Of a DNA stretch of 64,000 nt, positions 1 through 6,690 are shown piece after piece (the first letter of the stretch is position 1; each line of letters begins with the position of its first letter). Location: assembly GCA_016287815.1 (NCBI GenBank), contig JAEEWW010000003.1, positions 1-64,000 of the forward strand, given 5' to 3'. The translations under genes and the position numbers were made by a program. Below the pieces are notes generated by a model, which saw only the letters and a program-made list of their open reading frames with translations, did not search any database and had not been told where the DNA came from. The DNA is from Treponema sp. (lineage in GTDB: Bacteria > Spirochaetota > Spirochaetia > Treponematales > Treponemataceae).

Positions 1-40
1 AATTAAAAATACTAAAGCTTCTTGCCGCACAGGAGGCTAT

Positions 41-1309
41 ATGAAAAAGGTAATAGGAGCTGTATTGGCAGCTTCATTAGTTGCTGGAATGGCATTCGCT
101 GACGTTGCAGTTACACTCAACGCTCGTTTGCGCTCAAACATGTATCATCAGGTAAAACCGGATGGAGCTGATACAAGAACAGAAACATTCGACTTGACAG
201 GAAACAGTGCTCATGGTGGTTCAGGAACAAACGCAGAAGATCTTAAGTTTGTTGCAAAGAATGATTATATGGGTGCTGAAGTAGATTTCATTCTCACAAA
301 TGGTGGTTCAGGAAAAAATCTTTATGTTGGTTCATCTCATGATGTAGTTCAGTCAAAAAATGACAAGGGCGAATACAAAGATTATACATTTGCTGGAAAT
401 GATATTGCTATTGATGGTACATATTATGGCTGGATGAAGTTCAGCGGTCTTAAATTTACATTTGGTAAATTCGACAGCCGTTTCTCTAACCGCTACAATG
501 TAACAGCTGGTGAATCAGGTCTTTTGAACAGTGATAATATTGCAAAGTATGGTAACGCTCTTATTGGAGATAAAACAACTCTCGATGCAAACAATATTAC
601 TACAATTGAAGGTGATAAAGTAGTTGCTTTGGTTGCTGATTACACAGTAGATGCTGGTGACGGAAAACTCTTGCTCAAAGGTGGTTTGCTTTCTAACGAA
701 TATAAGAAAGAAGACAACAAAACTCAGTCTGCTGGATATGTATTCGACGGTGCATACCAGAGCGATGTTGTAGATATCGAAGGTTTTGTAAAAATGCCAA
801 AAGATAAAGTAAATGTCTTTGGTGTATATGTTGCTCCAAAAGTAGTTGAAAATCTTCCACTTGCATTTGCATTCACATATGGTAAAAATGATAAAGATTC
901 ACAGTATGCTGTTGATGCTCGTGTAGGATACAATGTATCTGATGCACTCAAGCTTTCTTCAGTAATCAAATATGAATCATACAAGAAAGATGGAAAAGAT
1001 ACAGATACAGCTCTTACAGTTGCTGCTGAAGCATCTTATATTGTAAACGATCTCGCTACAGTATTTGCTGATGTTGGTTACTACAACTATGACCTTTATG
1101 GAAAAGATAATGGAACTGCTTCTAAAAAATGCGCTATCAAGTTCCGCCCAGGTATTGTACTCAACGCAGGAAAGAGCGCTACAGTTACAGCAGCTCTTCA
1201 GTATGACAGTTGGACAAAGTCTGATGGAAATACAGTATGGACAGATGGAACTTCATGGATTAAGAAGTCAGAAATGTCTATCCCAGTTATCTTCAAAGTT
1301 TGTCTCTAA
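41..1309 (+). CDS. Porin-like outer-membrane beta-barrel protein
   Basis: The 422-residue product starts with a clean signal peptide (about residues 1-20, ending AGMAFA before D) and continues as alternating short hydrophobic and polar stretches rich in Asp, Lys, Tyr and Gly, the pattern of amphipathic beta-strands. There is no lipobox Cys, so it should be exported and folded into the outer membrane. I infer a channel or surface protein; no conserved domain is recognisable by eye, and the C-terminal residue is Leu after ...VIFKVC rather than the aromatic residue usual in proteobacterial barrels. The start is fixed by an AGGAGG Shine-Dalgarno 5 bases before the ATG. A strong terminator follows the stop, so it is probably monocistronic. 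Its codon choice is cleaner than that of its neighbours, which suggests high expression. Spirochaete outer-membrane proteins diverge quickly, so homology search is unlikely to name it precisely. Confidence 0.75.
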   Translation: MKKVIGAVLAASLVAGMAFADVAVTLNARLRSNMYHQVKPDGADTRTETFDLTGNSAHGGSGTNAEDLKFVAKNDYMGAEVDFILTNGGSGKNLYVGSSHDVVQSKNDKGEYKDYTFAGNDIAIDGTYYGWMKFSGLKFTFGKFDSRFSNRYNVTAGESGLLNSDNIAKYGNALIGDKTTLDANNITTIEGDKVVALVADYTVDAGDGKLLLKGGLLSNEYKKEDNKTQSAGYVFDGAYQSDVVDIEGFVKMPKDKVNVFGVYVAPKVVENLPLAFAFTYGKNDKDSQYAVDARVGYNVSDALKLSSVIKYESYKKDGKDTDTALTVAAEASYIVNDLATVFADVGYYNYDLYGKDNGTASKKCAIKFRPGIVLNAGKSATVTAALQYDSWTKSDGNTVWTDGTSWIKKSEMSIPVIFKVCL

Positions 1310-1336
1310 TCTAGTATTAGTTTAGTGTAAAAAAAA

Positions 1337-1363
1337 GGCCTGCATTCGTGCAGGTCTTTTTTT
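1337..1363 (+). terminator. Intrinsic terminator of the porin-like gene
   Basis: CCTGCA, loop TTCG, TGCAGG, then a run of T residues. The UUCG tetraloop and perfect stem make this a textbook Rho-independent terminator 30 bases after the stop codon. Confidence 0.9.
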
Positions 1364-1485
1364 ATGTCTATTGTGGTGGTTCGGTTGTGTGACAGGAGAG
1401 AACATGGGCGTCGTGGTAGGGGTGGCTTGGTCTTTGGTTATCTAAAAACTAATATGCCGAAATGGGGCGATTTTTTTCAAGATAT

Positions 1486-1494
1486 TGGTATAAA
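1486..1494 (+). promoter_or_regulatory. Extended -10 promoter element of the hairpin RNA candidate
   Basis: TGG-TATAAA matches an extended -10 element (TGn followed by a TATAAT-like hexamer). It would start transcription near 1500, at the foot of the long hairpin. There is no convincing -35 box, which extended -10 promoters can do without. Confidence 0.35.
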
Positions 1495-1497
1495 AAA

Positions 1498-1638
1498 CTG
1501 CTCTGTGGGACGCAGGGAAAACCAAATTAAGGGGAACCCTGCTGGAATTGCATTGGCGACAGCCATTGTGTTTTAACAGGAAGCAGGGAGTTTCCTTGAT
1601 TTTTTTTCAGTTGCTGGGACCCGCAGAGCAGTTTTTTT
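1498..1638 (+). ncRNA. Candidate structured small RNA (6S-like hairpin layout)
   Basis: The ends pair over 18 positions with two mismatches and one G-U: CTGCTCTGTGGG at 1498-1509 with CCCGCAGAGCAG at 1620-1631, followed directly by seven T residues. Inside is a large asymmetric open region, then a second stem (CCCTGCT near 1537-1543 with AGCAGGG near 1582-1588) and a small terminal hairpin (TGGC gaca GCCA, 1553-1564). A closing stem, a large internal bubble and a terminal arm in about 140 nt is the layout of 6S RNA, the RNA polymerase regulator; this copy would be short for that family. Alternatives are an unknown small RNA or a miniature inverted-repeat element. No protein-coding signal is visible across it. 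Confidence 0.4.
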
Positions 1639-2024
1639 ACGCACGCCCCATGAAAAGTATTCTGTTTTTATTCATAGCCCAAATGTCAAGTTATATATTA
1701 GCAAGGTTCCTATTAAAAACAGCGCGAGTGAAGCGGCGGTTTGCTAGAAGTGCTCCGAGAGTCGCAGGAGCACACCGCCGCGTCAAGCCGAGCCCCTGCG
1801 AGGCTGAATTACATTCTGTTGTGCTGCCGCTTCAGAGGCAGAGTACAATAGTTCCAAGTCACAACAGCATGTAGCGCGATATCGCGCGGTTTTGAAAGCC
1901 TCATACTCGACCCTCGACCGGGAGCTGTTTTTAAATATTCAACAAATTCCCCGTCCAAAGTTTCATGTTTTTCGTTTTCGCAACAATTAATTAGGCATAA
2001 ATCTTTTTTAATACGAGGTGACTT
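1639..2024. other. GC-rich, palindrome-rich non-coding spacer
   Basis: No credible gene is seen here. The middle is markedly more GC-rich than the surrounding genes. It holds a nested inverted repeat (GCGGCGGT at 1733-1740 with ACCGCCGC at 1774-1781, and inside it TGCTCC at 1751-1756 with GGAGCA at 1767-1772) and a perfect 14-bp palindrome, GCGCGATATCGCGC, at 1874-1887. None is followed by a T-run, so they are not simple terminators. The ORFs that cross this stretch have no ribosome site and low-complexity content. Confidence 0.5.
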
Positions 2025-2933
2025 ATGCCTGTAGAAAACCGCGAAATCAAATCCGGAGTATTCGCTGATCTGTTCGGCGATGATGAAAAAGACGGCAAGA
2101 AAAATTTTCTTTCACTCTATAACGCAATCCACGGAACCAGCTTCAAGATAGAAGATACCGTCATTGAACAGAAGAAAATCCCTCAGGCTGTCTACAAGAC
2201 ATTTTACAACGACGTAAGCATGCTCATAAACGGTAGGCTCATTGTCCTTATTGAACATCAAAGCACACCTAATAAAAATATGCCTTTGCGCTGCCTTGAA
2301 TATTACGTACATCTTCTCTACGGAATAGTTCCGGCTAAGGCTCGATACCGGGACAAACTGTACAAAATTCCTGCTCCTGAGTTTTATGTTTTTTATAATG
2401 GAGCAAAGAAAGCTGAAAAAGAATGTACATTAAAACTTTCAGATGCTTTCATTGAAGCTCAAAAAGAGGTAATGTGCGAAGTAAAGGTTAAATTCGTTAA
2501 CATCCGGGGAAAAGAAGGCGAAAACTTGCCGGTTGTACGCAACTGTGGTATCCTTAAGCAGTACTGTGAGTTTATGGAAATTGTTTTCCGTCATCAGACA
2601 CAATTAAAAGACCTGCCGACAAACGAAGAAATGCAGGGCTGTTACGAAAAGGCAATCAATGAAGCAATTTCTAGGGGAATACTTGCAGATTATCTTACCC
2701 GCAAGGGCACGGAGGTAAAGAATATGTTCATTGGAGAATACGATTACGAACTGGACATGCAGGTAAAAGCCGAAGAAGCCCGCGAGGATGGTATTGAAGA
2801 AGGGCGGAACGAAAAAGCCATTGAAGATGCATCTGAATTTTTAAAAGAAAATATTTCTCCCGAAATAATTGCAAAGTGTGTTAAGTTGCCTCTGGAAAAA
2901 ATACAGCAATTACGAGTGCAACTAAATAGATAA
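2025..2933 (+). CDS. Rpn-family recombination-promoting nuclease / PD-(D/E)XK putative transposase
   Basis: The 302-residue protein opens with a short segment typical of Rpn/PDDEXK family proteins (SGVFADLFGDDEKDGKKNFLSLYNAI), and around residues 62-82 has NDVSMLING...VLIEHQST, the family's D...E-x-Q nuclease core. Members are metal-dependent DNA endonucleases that raise RecA-independent recombination in E. coli; many are annotated as transposases but lack the terminal repeats of a mobile element, and none are seen here. The C-terminus is acidic with an EEGRNE segment and ends in a helical region. A GAGGTGACTT ribosome site precedes the ATG. Genes of this family occur in many copies in gut treponeme genomes. 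The GC-rich palindromic spacer lies directly upstream. The family call is firm; the function in this organism is not known. Confidence 0.8.
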   Translation: MPVENREIKSGVFADLFGDDEKDGKKNFLSLYNAIHGTSFKIEDTVIEQKKIPQAVYKTFYNDVSMLINGRLIVLIEHQSTPNKNMPLRCLEYYVHLLYGIVPAKARYRDKLYKIPAPEFYVFYNGAKKAEKECTLKLSDAFIEAQKEVMCEVKVKFVNIRGKEGENLPVVRNCGILKQYCEFMEIVFRHQTQLKDLPTNEEMQGCYEKAINEAISRGILADYLTRKGTEVKNMFIGEYDYELDMQVKAEEAREDGIEEGRNEKAIEDASEFLKENISPEIIAKCVKLPLEKIQQLRVQLNR

Positions 2934-2936
2934 TGA

Positions 2937-3023
2937 ATGATTCAGAATGGAATAGCATGCATAGTCGGCTATGGAATAATCTGCGGTTGCGTTGTGTGCT
3001 TCTTGATAGTATATTTTATCTAG
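2937..3023 (+). CDS. Possible 28-residue single-membrane-span peptide
   Basis: An ATG four bases after the last base of the Rpn stop codon opens a frame of 28 codons. The peptide is almost entirely hydrophobic and Cys/Gly-rich from residue 5 onward (GIACIVGYGIICGCVVC...), the shape of one transmembrane helix. There is no Shine-Dalgarno, so translation would depend on coupling to the upstream stop (TAATGAATG). It overlaps a possible promoter for the HIT gene, and a frame this short can arise by chance. I report it only as a candidate. Confidence 0.2.
   Translation: MIQNGIACIVGYGIICGCVVCFLIVYFI
2987..3015 (+). promoter_or_regulatory. Possible promoter of the HIT gene
   Basis: TTGCGT, 17 bases, then TATATT. 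The -10 box is good and the -35 box is weak. It sits 36 bases before the HIT start codon. Confidence 0.35.
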
Positions 3024-3050
3024 CCTAAAACTAAAAATTGAGAGGATTTT

Positions 3051-3455
3051 ATGGAAAAAGATGTTTTTTGCCGGATTCTTGACGGTGAACTTCCTTCAAG
3101 AAAAATATACGAAGATGAATATACTTTTGTTTTTATGGATGCTGCTGACGATGTTGACGGACATACCCTTGTAATTCCAAAAAAACACTGCCGCAACACC
3201 TTAGACTGCGATGCAGAAACATTGCACCATGTAATTGACACCGTTCAGAAAGTTGCAAAGCATTATGTTGAAGACTGCGGCTACGATGGAGTAGATATTT
3301 TAAATGCAAATGAACCAAGTGCCGGTCAGACCGTTTTCCACCTGCATTATCATATTATTCCGCGTAAGGAAAATGACGGAGTTCCGTCTTTCCCGAAATA
3401 TACCGGTACAAAGCTTTCTAAAGATGAATTGTTCCAGAAATTAAAGATGATGTAA
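3051..3455 (+). CDS. HIT-family nucleotide-binding hydrolase
   Basis: The 134-residue protein is a single HIT domain. The defining His triad is visible near residue 98 (HLHYHIIPR), and the N-terminus (DVFCRILDGELPSRKIYEDE) is typical of Hint/HinT-like members, which hydrolyse adenosine phosphoramidates and related nucleotides in the cytoplasm. The length is normal for the family. A GAGAGG ribosome site lies about 6 bases before the ATG. It stands alone, converging on cysK, with a palindromic repeat between the two stops. HIT proteins are housekeeping enzymes, so the neighbours say little about a specific substrate. Confidence 0.9.
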   Translation: MEKDVFCRILDGELPSRKIYEDEYTFVFMDAADDVDGHTLVIPKKHCRNTLDCDAETLHHVIDTVQKVAKHYVEDCGYDGVDILNANEPSAGQTVFHLHYHIIPRKENDGVPSFPKYTGTKLSKDELFQKLKMM

Positions 3456-3468
3456 AAAGACAAAAAAA

Positions 3469-3584
3469 GGGCTGTTACTAAGTATGTAGTATAGTGTCAT
3501 TCTGAACTAGATTCAGAATCTATGCACTATATCTACAGGAGATACTGAAATGAATTCAGCATGACAGAACTTCTTAGACAGCCC
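3469..3584. repeat. Palindromic dispersed repeat, copy 1
   Basis: An outer inverted pair (GGGCTGT at 3469-3475 with ACAGCCC at 3578-3584, extended by CTAAG/CTTAG) encloses a core bounded by TGTCA (3495) and TGACA (3566). The core contains two local hairpins: TTCTGAAC...GATTCAGAA, and ACTGAAATGAATTCAG. The same core, in the same orientation, recurs at 4640-4719. It lies between two converging genes and could also stop transcription. Confidence 0.75.
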
Positions 3585-3606
3585 AATATCCTTTATTTTC
3601 AAATTA

Positions 3607-4536
3607 TCAGTTTGCAAACATCGGTGAAGAAAGGTAACGTTCTCCTGTATCCGGAAGAATAACTACGATGTTTTTTCCTTTGTTTTCAGGACGTTTTGCA
3701 AGCTGTATTGCAGCAAAAGTTGCAGCCCCTGCAGAAATTCCAACAAGTACGCCTTCGCTTCTTCCGATTCTCCGGCCTGTTTCAAAGGCTGCTTCGTTTT
3801 CTACTGTTATAATTTCATCATAAATTTTTGTATTAAGGGTTTGCGGAACAAATCCTGCACCGATTCCCTGAATCTTATGAGGTCCCGGGTGTCCTTCAGA
3901 AAGGACAGGAGATGCTTTTGGTTCTACAGCAACGACCTTTATGTCCGGATTCTTGCTTTTAAGGAATTTTCCTGTTCCGCTAATTGTGCCGCCTGTTCCG
4001 ACACCTGCAACAAGAATATCAACTTTTCCGTCTGTATCTTCCCAGATTTCAGGGCCTGTTGTCAGCTCATGTACCTTTGGGTTTGCCGGGTTTACAAACT
4101 GTCCCGGAATAAAGCTGTTTGGTGTTGCTTTAGCAATTTCTTCAGCCTTTGCTATGGCACCTTTCATTCCAAGGCTTCCTTCTGTAAGTACAAGTTCAGC
4201 TCCATAAGCCTTCATAAGGTTACGGCGTTCAATGCTCATTGTTTCAGGCATTGTAATTATGATTCTGTAGCCGCGTGCCGTTGCAATTGAAGCAAGTCCG
4301 ACACCAGTGTTTCCGCTTGTCGGTTCAATTATTACAGAGTCCTTTTTTAGAATTCCTTTTTTTTCTGCATCATCCAGCATGGCTTTTGCAACTCTGTCTT
4401 TTACGCTGCCTGCCGGGTTAAAGTATTCGAGTTTTGCAATTATTTTTGCATTCAGATTTTCTTCTTTTTCAATGTGAGAAAGCTCAAGAAGGGGAGTCTT
4501 TCCGATTAATTCATCGATAGCGTTGTATATTTTCAT
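3607..4536 (-). CDS. cysK: Cysteine synthase A (O-acetylserine sulfhydrylase)
   Basis: This PLP enzyme makes cysteine from O-acetylserine and sulfide. From the chosen start the protein has 309 residues, the usual length. Visible landmarks are IGKTPLLEL near residue 11, the PLP lysine K46 in NPAGSVKDR, the substrate loop SGNTG (near residue 72) and the phosphate-binding loop [11 protein letters not shown] place the start at MKIYN rather than 21 codons upstream, because an AGGAGG lies 15 bases before this ATG and the extra residues have no family counterpart. No cysE is nearby. A palindromic repeat of one family sits on each side of the gene, which may bear on how it arrived or how its mRNA ends. 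Confidence 0.95.
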   Translation of the reverse strand: MKIYNAIDELIGKTPLLELSHIEKEENLNAKIIAKLEYFNPAGSVKDRVAKAMLDDAEKKGILKKDSVIIEPTSGNTGVGLASIATARGYRIIITMPETMSIERRNLMKAYGAELVLTEGSLGMKGAIAKAEEIAKATPNSFIPGQFVNPANPKVHELTTGPEIWEDTDGKVDILVAGVGTGGTISGTGKFLKSKNPDIKVVAVEPKASPVLSEGHPGPHKIQGIGAGFVPQTLNTKIYDEIITVENEAAFETGRRIGRSEGVLVGISAGAATFAAIQLAKRPENKGKNIVVILPDTGERYLSSPMFAN

Positions 4537-4639
4537 GTTATTAAAACCTACCTCCTGTATGGGTAAGTATGTTATATATTGCCTGTGCTTTTTTGTCAAG
4601 AGAGTTTAGGAATTGGCAGGCAAGAATTGATAAGCCGCA

Positions 4640-4719
4640 TGTCACCCCGGACTTGATCCGGGGTCTCCTTATTGTTTTTGAAACGCTTTTAGGAGATGCT
4701 GACTTTCGTCAGCATGACA
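4640..4719. repeat. Palindromic dispersed repeat, copy 2
   Basis: The element is bounded by TGTCA (4640-4644) and TGACA (4715-4719). It holds a strong hairpin (CCCCGGACTTGATCCGGGG) and a second one, GCTGACTTTCGTCAGC. Aligned with copy 1 it shares the framework TGTCA..C.GACT.GAT...TCT at the left and AGGAGAT.CTGA....TCAGCATGACA at the right. It lies in the 375-bp gap upstream of cysK. The remainder of that gap holds only the promoter of the next gene. Confidence 0.75.
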
Positions 4720-4832
4720 TATTCGGTGTTTCATCATGTTTTCGCAACGAAGTTACTAGCGTAAACTTGTGCGATACTTCGGTAAGTAGCATATTGTAAT
4801 TATTTTTTATCATTTTATTAAAATTTCTTAAT

Positions 4833-4861
4833 TTGACTTTTCTTGTTTTATAGCGGATAAT
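4833..4861 (+). promoter_or_regulatory. Sigma-70-type promoter of the FMN-lipoprotein gene
   Basis: TTGACT, exactly 17 bases, GATAAT. Each box is one base off consensus and the spacing is ideal. Transcription would start near 4868, giving a leader of about 44 bases. Confidence 0.75.
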
Positions 4862-4911
4862 GCGATAAAGTTAAATTGTATTCAATATAATTTTAATCAA
4901 GGGAAGGTTTT

Positions 4912-5880
4912 ATGAAGAGACTTTTAATTGGAGTCTGCTTTGCCGGCCTGCTTTTAACGGGTTGTGGCAATAAACAGACTTTTACGGGAAAATCAAAAGG
5001 TTACGGCGGAGAAATCACTGTAGATATAACAGTAAGCAACAAAAAAATTACCGCTGTAAAAATTACTGGTGACAAAGAAACAAACGGAGTAGGAAGCCGC
5101 GCAGTTGAACAGCTTCCTGCAGCAATCTTAAAAGCCCAGACTTACGATGTTGACACAGTTTCTGGAGCTACAATTTCTTCAACTTCAATTAAAAAAGCAG
5201 CAAAAGAAGCCATGATTCAGGCCGGTCTTATTGAACAGGCTAACCCATGCGATGCAGGCGGAACAATTACGCTTGAAACAATCAACAAATATCTTAACGA
5301 AAGTGCAGATATGGGTGCCGGTAGTATTGCCAACGTTGTGGCTGTTATTCCGATTGACCACATTAACGGTCCGCGTGAAGAACATGATTTTTATGCCTTT
5401 GTAAACTTTAAATACAAGGCACGCAATTTTATTAAATATCAGGTTACATATCTTTCCTGTACATGCCGCAGTGCAGAAGTTAATTACTGGTCAACAGCCT
5501 ATGTTGAACTTACCCTGCCAAAAAGCGGAAATATCGACGATTCTGTAATCAAGTATCTTTCTTTTGATTACGATTCAGAAGGTCATTATCTTGCAGGATT
5601 CTGGGGAGATTCAAACCCGACCCCGGCCGGAGCAACTTACGAAGATTTTAAGAAAGAATACATTCCGTTCTTTGTAAACAAAGACTACAAATATATCAAA
5701 ACTTTAAATACTTCGGACGATATTGCGCCGGAAGATTACAGTGCGGGTGAAGGCCGTGCAAATTACAAGATTGACAGTTTTGCAGGCTCTTCAGTTTCTA
5801 CGAATAACATTATCCGCATGCTGAATGCGCTTTATAAGTATCATTCAGAAGATGAATTCTTTGCGGGCAGCAATTCGTAA
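4912..5880 (+). CDS. FMN-binding lipoprotein with two flavinylation-like motifs
   Basis: The protein has 322 residues with a lipoprotein signal (LLLTGC, lipidated Cys18), so it should sit on the periplasmic face of a membrane. Residues 25-105 form an FMN-binding domain like those of RnfG/NqrC: GKSKGYGGEITVDITV, then KETNGVGSRA, then DTVSGATISST. In this family ApbE attaches FMN by a phosphoester bond to the Thr of SGAT (here Thr87). The C-terminal half ends with a second similar sequence, IDSFAGSSVSTN (residues 287-298), where Ser294 would take the Thr position. A CxC pair (Cys183, Cys185) lies between the two. ApbE is encoded two genes downstream, which fits. The product is presumably a one- or two-electron carrier; its redox partner is not in the window. 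A strong promoter and the ribosome site AGGGAAGG precede it. Confidence 0.85.
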   Translation: MKRLLIGVCFAGLLLTGCGNKQTFTGKSKGYGGEITVDITVSNKKITAVKITGDKETNGVGSRAVEQLPAAILKAQTYDVDTVSGATISSTSIKKAAKEAMIQAGLIEQANPCDAGGTITLETINKYLNESADMGAGSIANVVAVIPIDHINGPREEHDFYAFVNFKYKARNFIKYQVTYLSCTCRSAEVNYWSTAYVELTLPKSGNIDDSVIKYLSFDYDSEGHYLAGFWGDSNPTPAGATYEDFKKEYIPFFVNKDYKYIKTLNTSDDIAPEDYSAGEGRANYKIDSFAGSSVSTNNIIRMLNALYKYHSEDEFFAGSNS

Positions 5881-5983
5881 TTTTTACATTGCCTGATAAA
5901 AACGTCTCATAAGCTGATATTGTAATTTATCCGGCAGTTTAGATTTTTATTCAGTTCATAATATTTTTGGAGGAAATAGATAT

Positions 5984-6613
5984 ATGAAAAAATTATTGGT
6001 TTTACTTGGAACTCTCGCAGTTCTTGGCTTGTTTGCAAGTTGTACAGAAAAAAAGGCAGAAGCTCCTGCAGCTCCTGTGGTAAAGGCTTTGCCGGCTCCT
6101 GTTGATACATCAAAACCTGATGCACAGAAGTCACCGTTTGCTGCAGCTTCATCTTCAATCAATGCAACAAATCTTTTTGAATACTTTGGCCGCGACGATG
6201 TTCTTTACATTGACCTTCGCGATTATGCCGATTATCAGAAAAAGCACTTGAGAAACTTTGAATGCATTCCGTATTTTGCCTATGTATTTGACAAGGCTGC
6301 AGGAAAAGACAAGGCAAAGATTCAGCTTTATGGAAATTCTGTAGCAGAACCTGCTGCAACATACAAAGAATCTGACGACATGCTTGAAGTTCTTTTCCCG
6401 AAAGACAAGACAATTTTCTTTATGTGCCAGAGCGGCGGACGAGTTGCACAGCTTCTTTCAATTCTGAATGCTAAAGGCTATGATATGTCTAAAATCTACA
6501 ACGTAGGCGGAATGGGACAGTTTACAGCTCCTGAATACAAGCCATATACAGTAGATTTGCTTGAATTCAAAGTTGATGCAAAATATTCTATTGAAGGTTT
6601 GACAAGAAACTAA
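5984..6613 (+). CDS. Rhodanese-like lipoprotein with intact active-site loop
   Basis: The 209-residue lipoprotein (GLFASC, Cys20 lipidated) has a Pro/Ala-rich linker to about residue 60, followed by a rhodanese-like domain. The conserved LYIDLRD lies at 74-80 and the active-site loop is C148-Q-S-G-G-R153, a full CxxGxR sulfurtransferase signature that would form a persulfide. The tail DAKYSIEGLTRN is shared with the paralogue at 7943-8647. Rhodaneses move sulfur from donors such as thiosulfate or persulfides; the outer-surface location is unusual and the acceptor unknown. A GGAGG ribosome site is present. A terminator follows the stop codon, so this gene and the FMN-lipoprotein gene probably form one transcription unit with partial read-through into apbE. 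Confidence 0.85.
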   Translation: MKKLLVLLGTLAVLGLFASCTEKKAEAPAAPVVKALPAPVDTSKPDAQKSPFAAASSSINATNLFEYFGRDDVLYIDLRDYADYQKKHLRNFECIPYFAYVFDKAAGKDKAKIQLYGNSVAEPAATYKESDDMLEVLFPKDKTIFFMCQSGGRVAQLLSILNAKGYDMSKIYNVGGMGQFTAPEYKPYTVDLLEFKVDAKYSIEGLTRN

Positions 6614-6630
6614 AGTCGAACTTATTATTA

Positions 6631-6684
6631 AACAGGAAGGTGCTTTTTTGCAGAATTGCAGGAATTCATCTTCCTGTTTTTTTT
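6631..6684 (+). terminator. Terminator or attenuator between rhodanese gene and apbE
   Basis: AACAGGAAG (6631-6639) pairs with CTTCCTGTT (6670-6678), followed by eight T residues in all. The 30-base loop is long. It ends only six bases before the apbE start codon, so read-through or a new start is needed to express apbE. Confidence 0.6.
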
Positions 6685-6690
6685 GTTAAA

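Noticed and set aside
1364..1874. Two open frames (70 and 108 codons) across the non-coding gap
   Set aside because: No ribosome sites, low-complexity composition, and they cross the RNA-like hairpin and palindromes. I treat the region as non-coding.
2025..2933. Calling the Rpn-family protein a mobile-element transposase
   Set aside because: No terminal inverted repeats or target duplications flank it, and the family is better described as a recombination-promoting nuclease.
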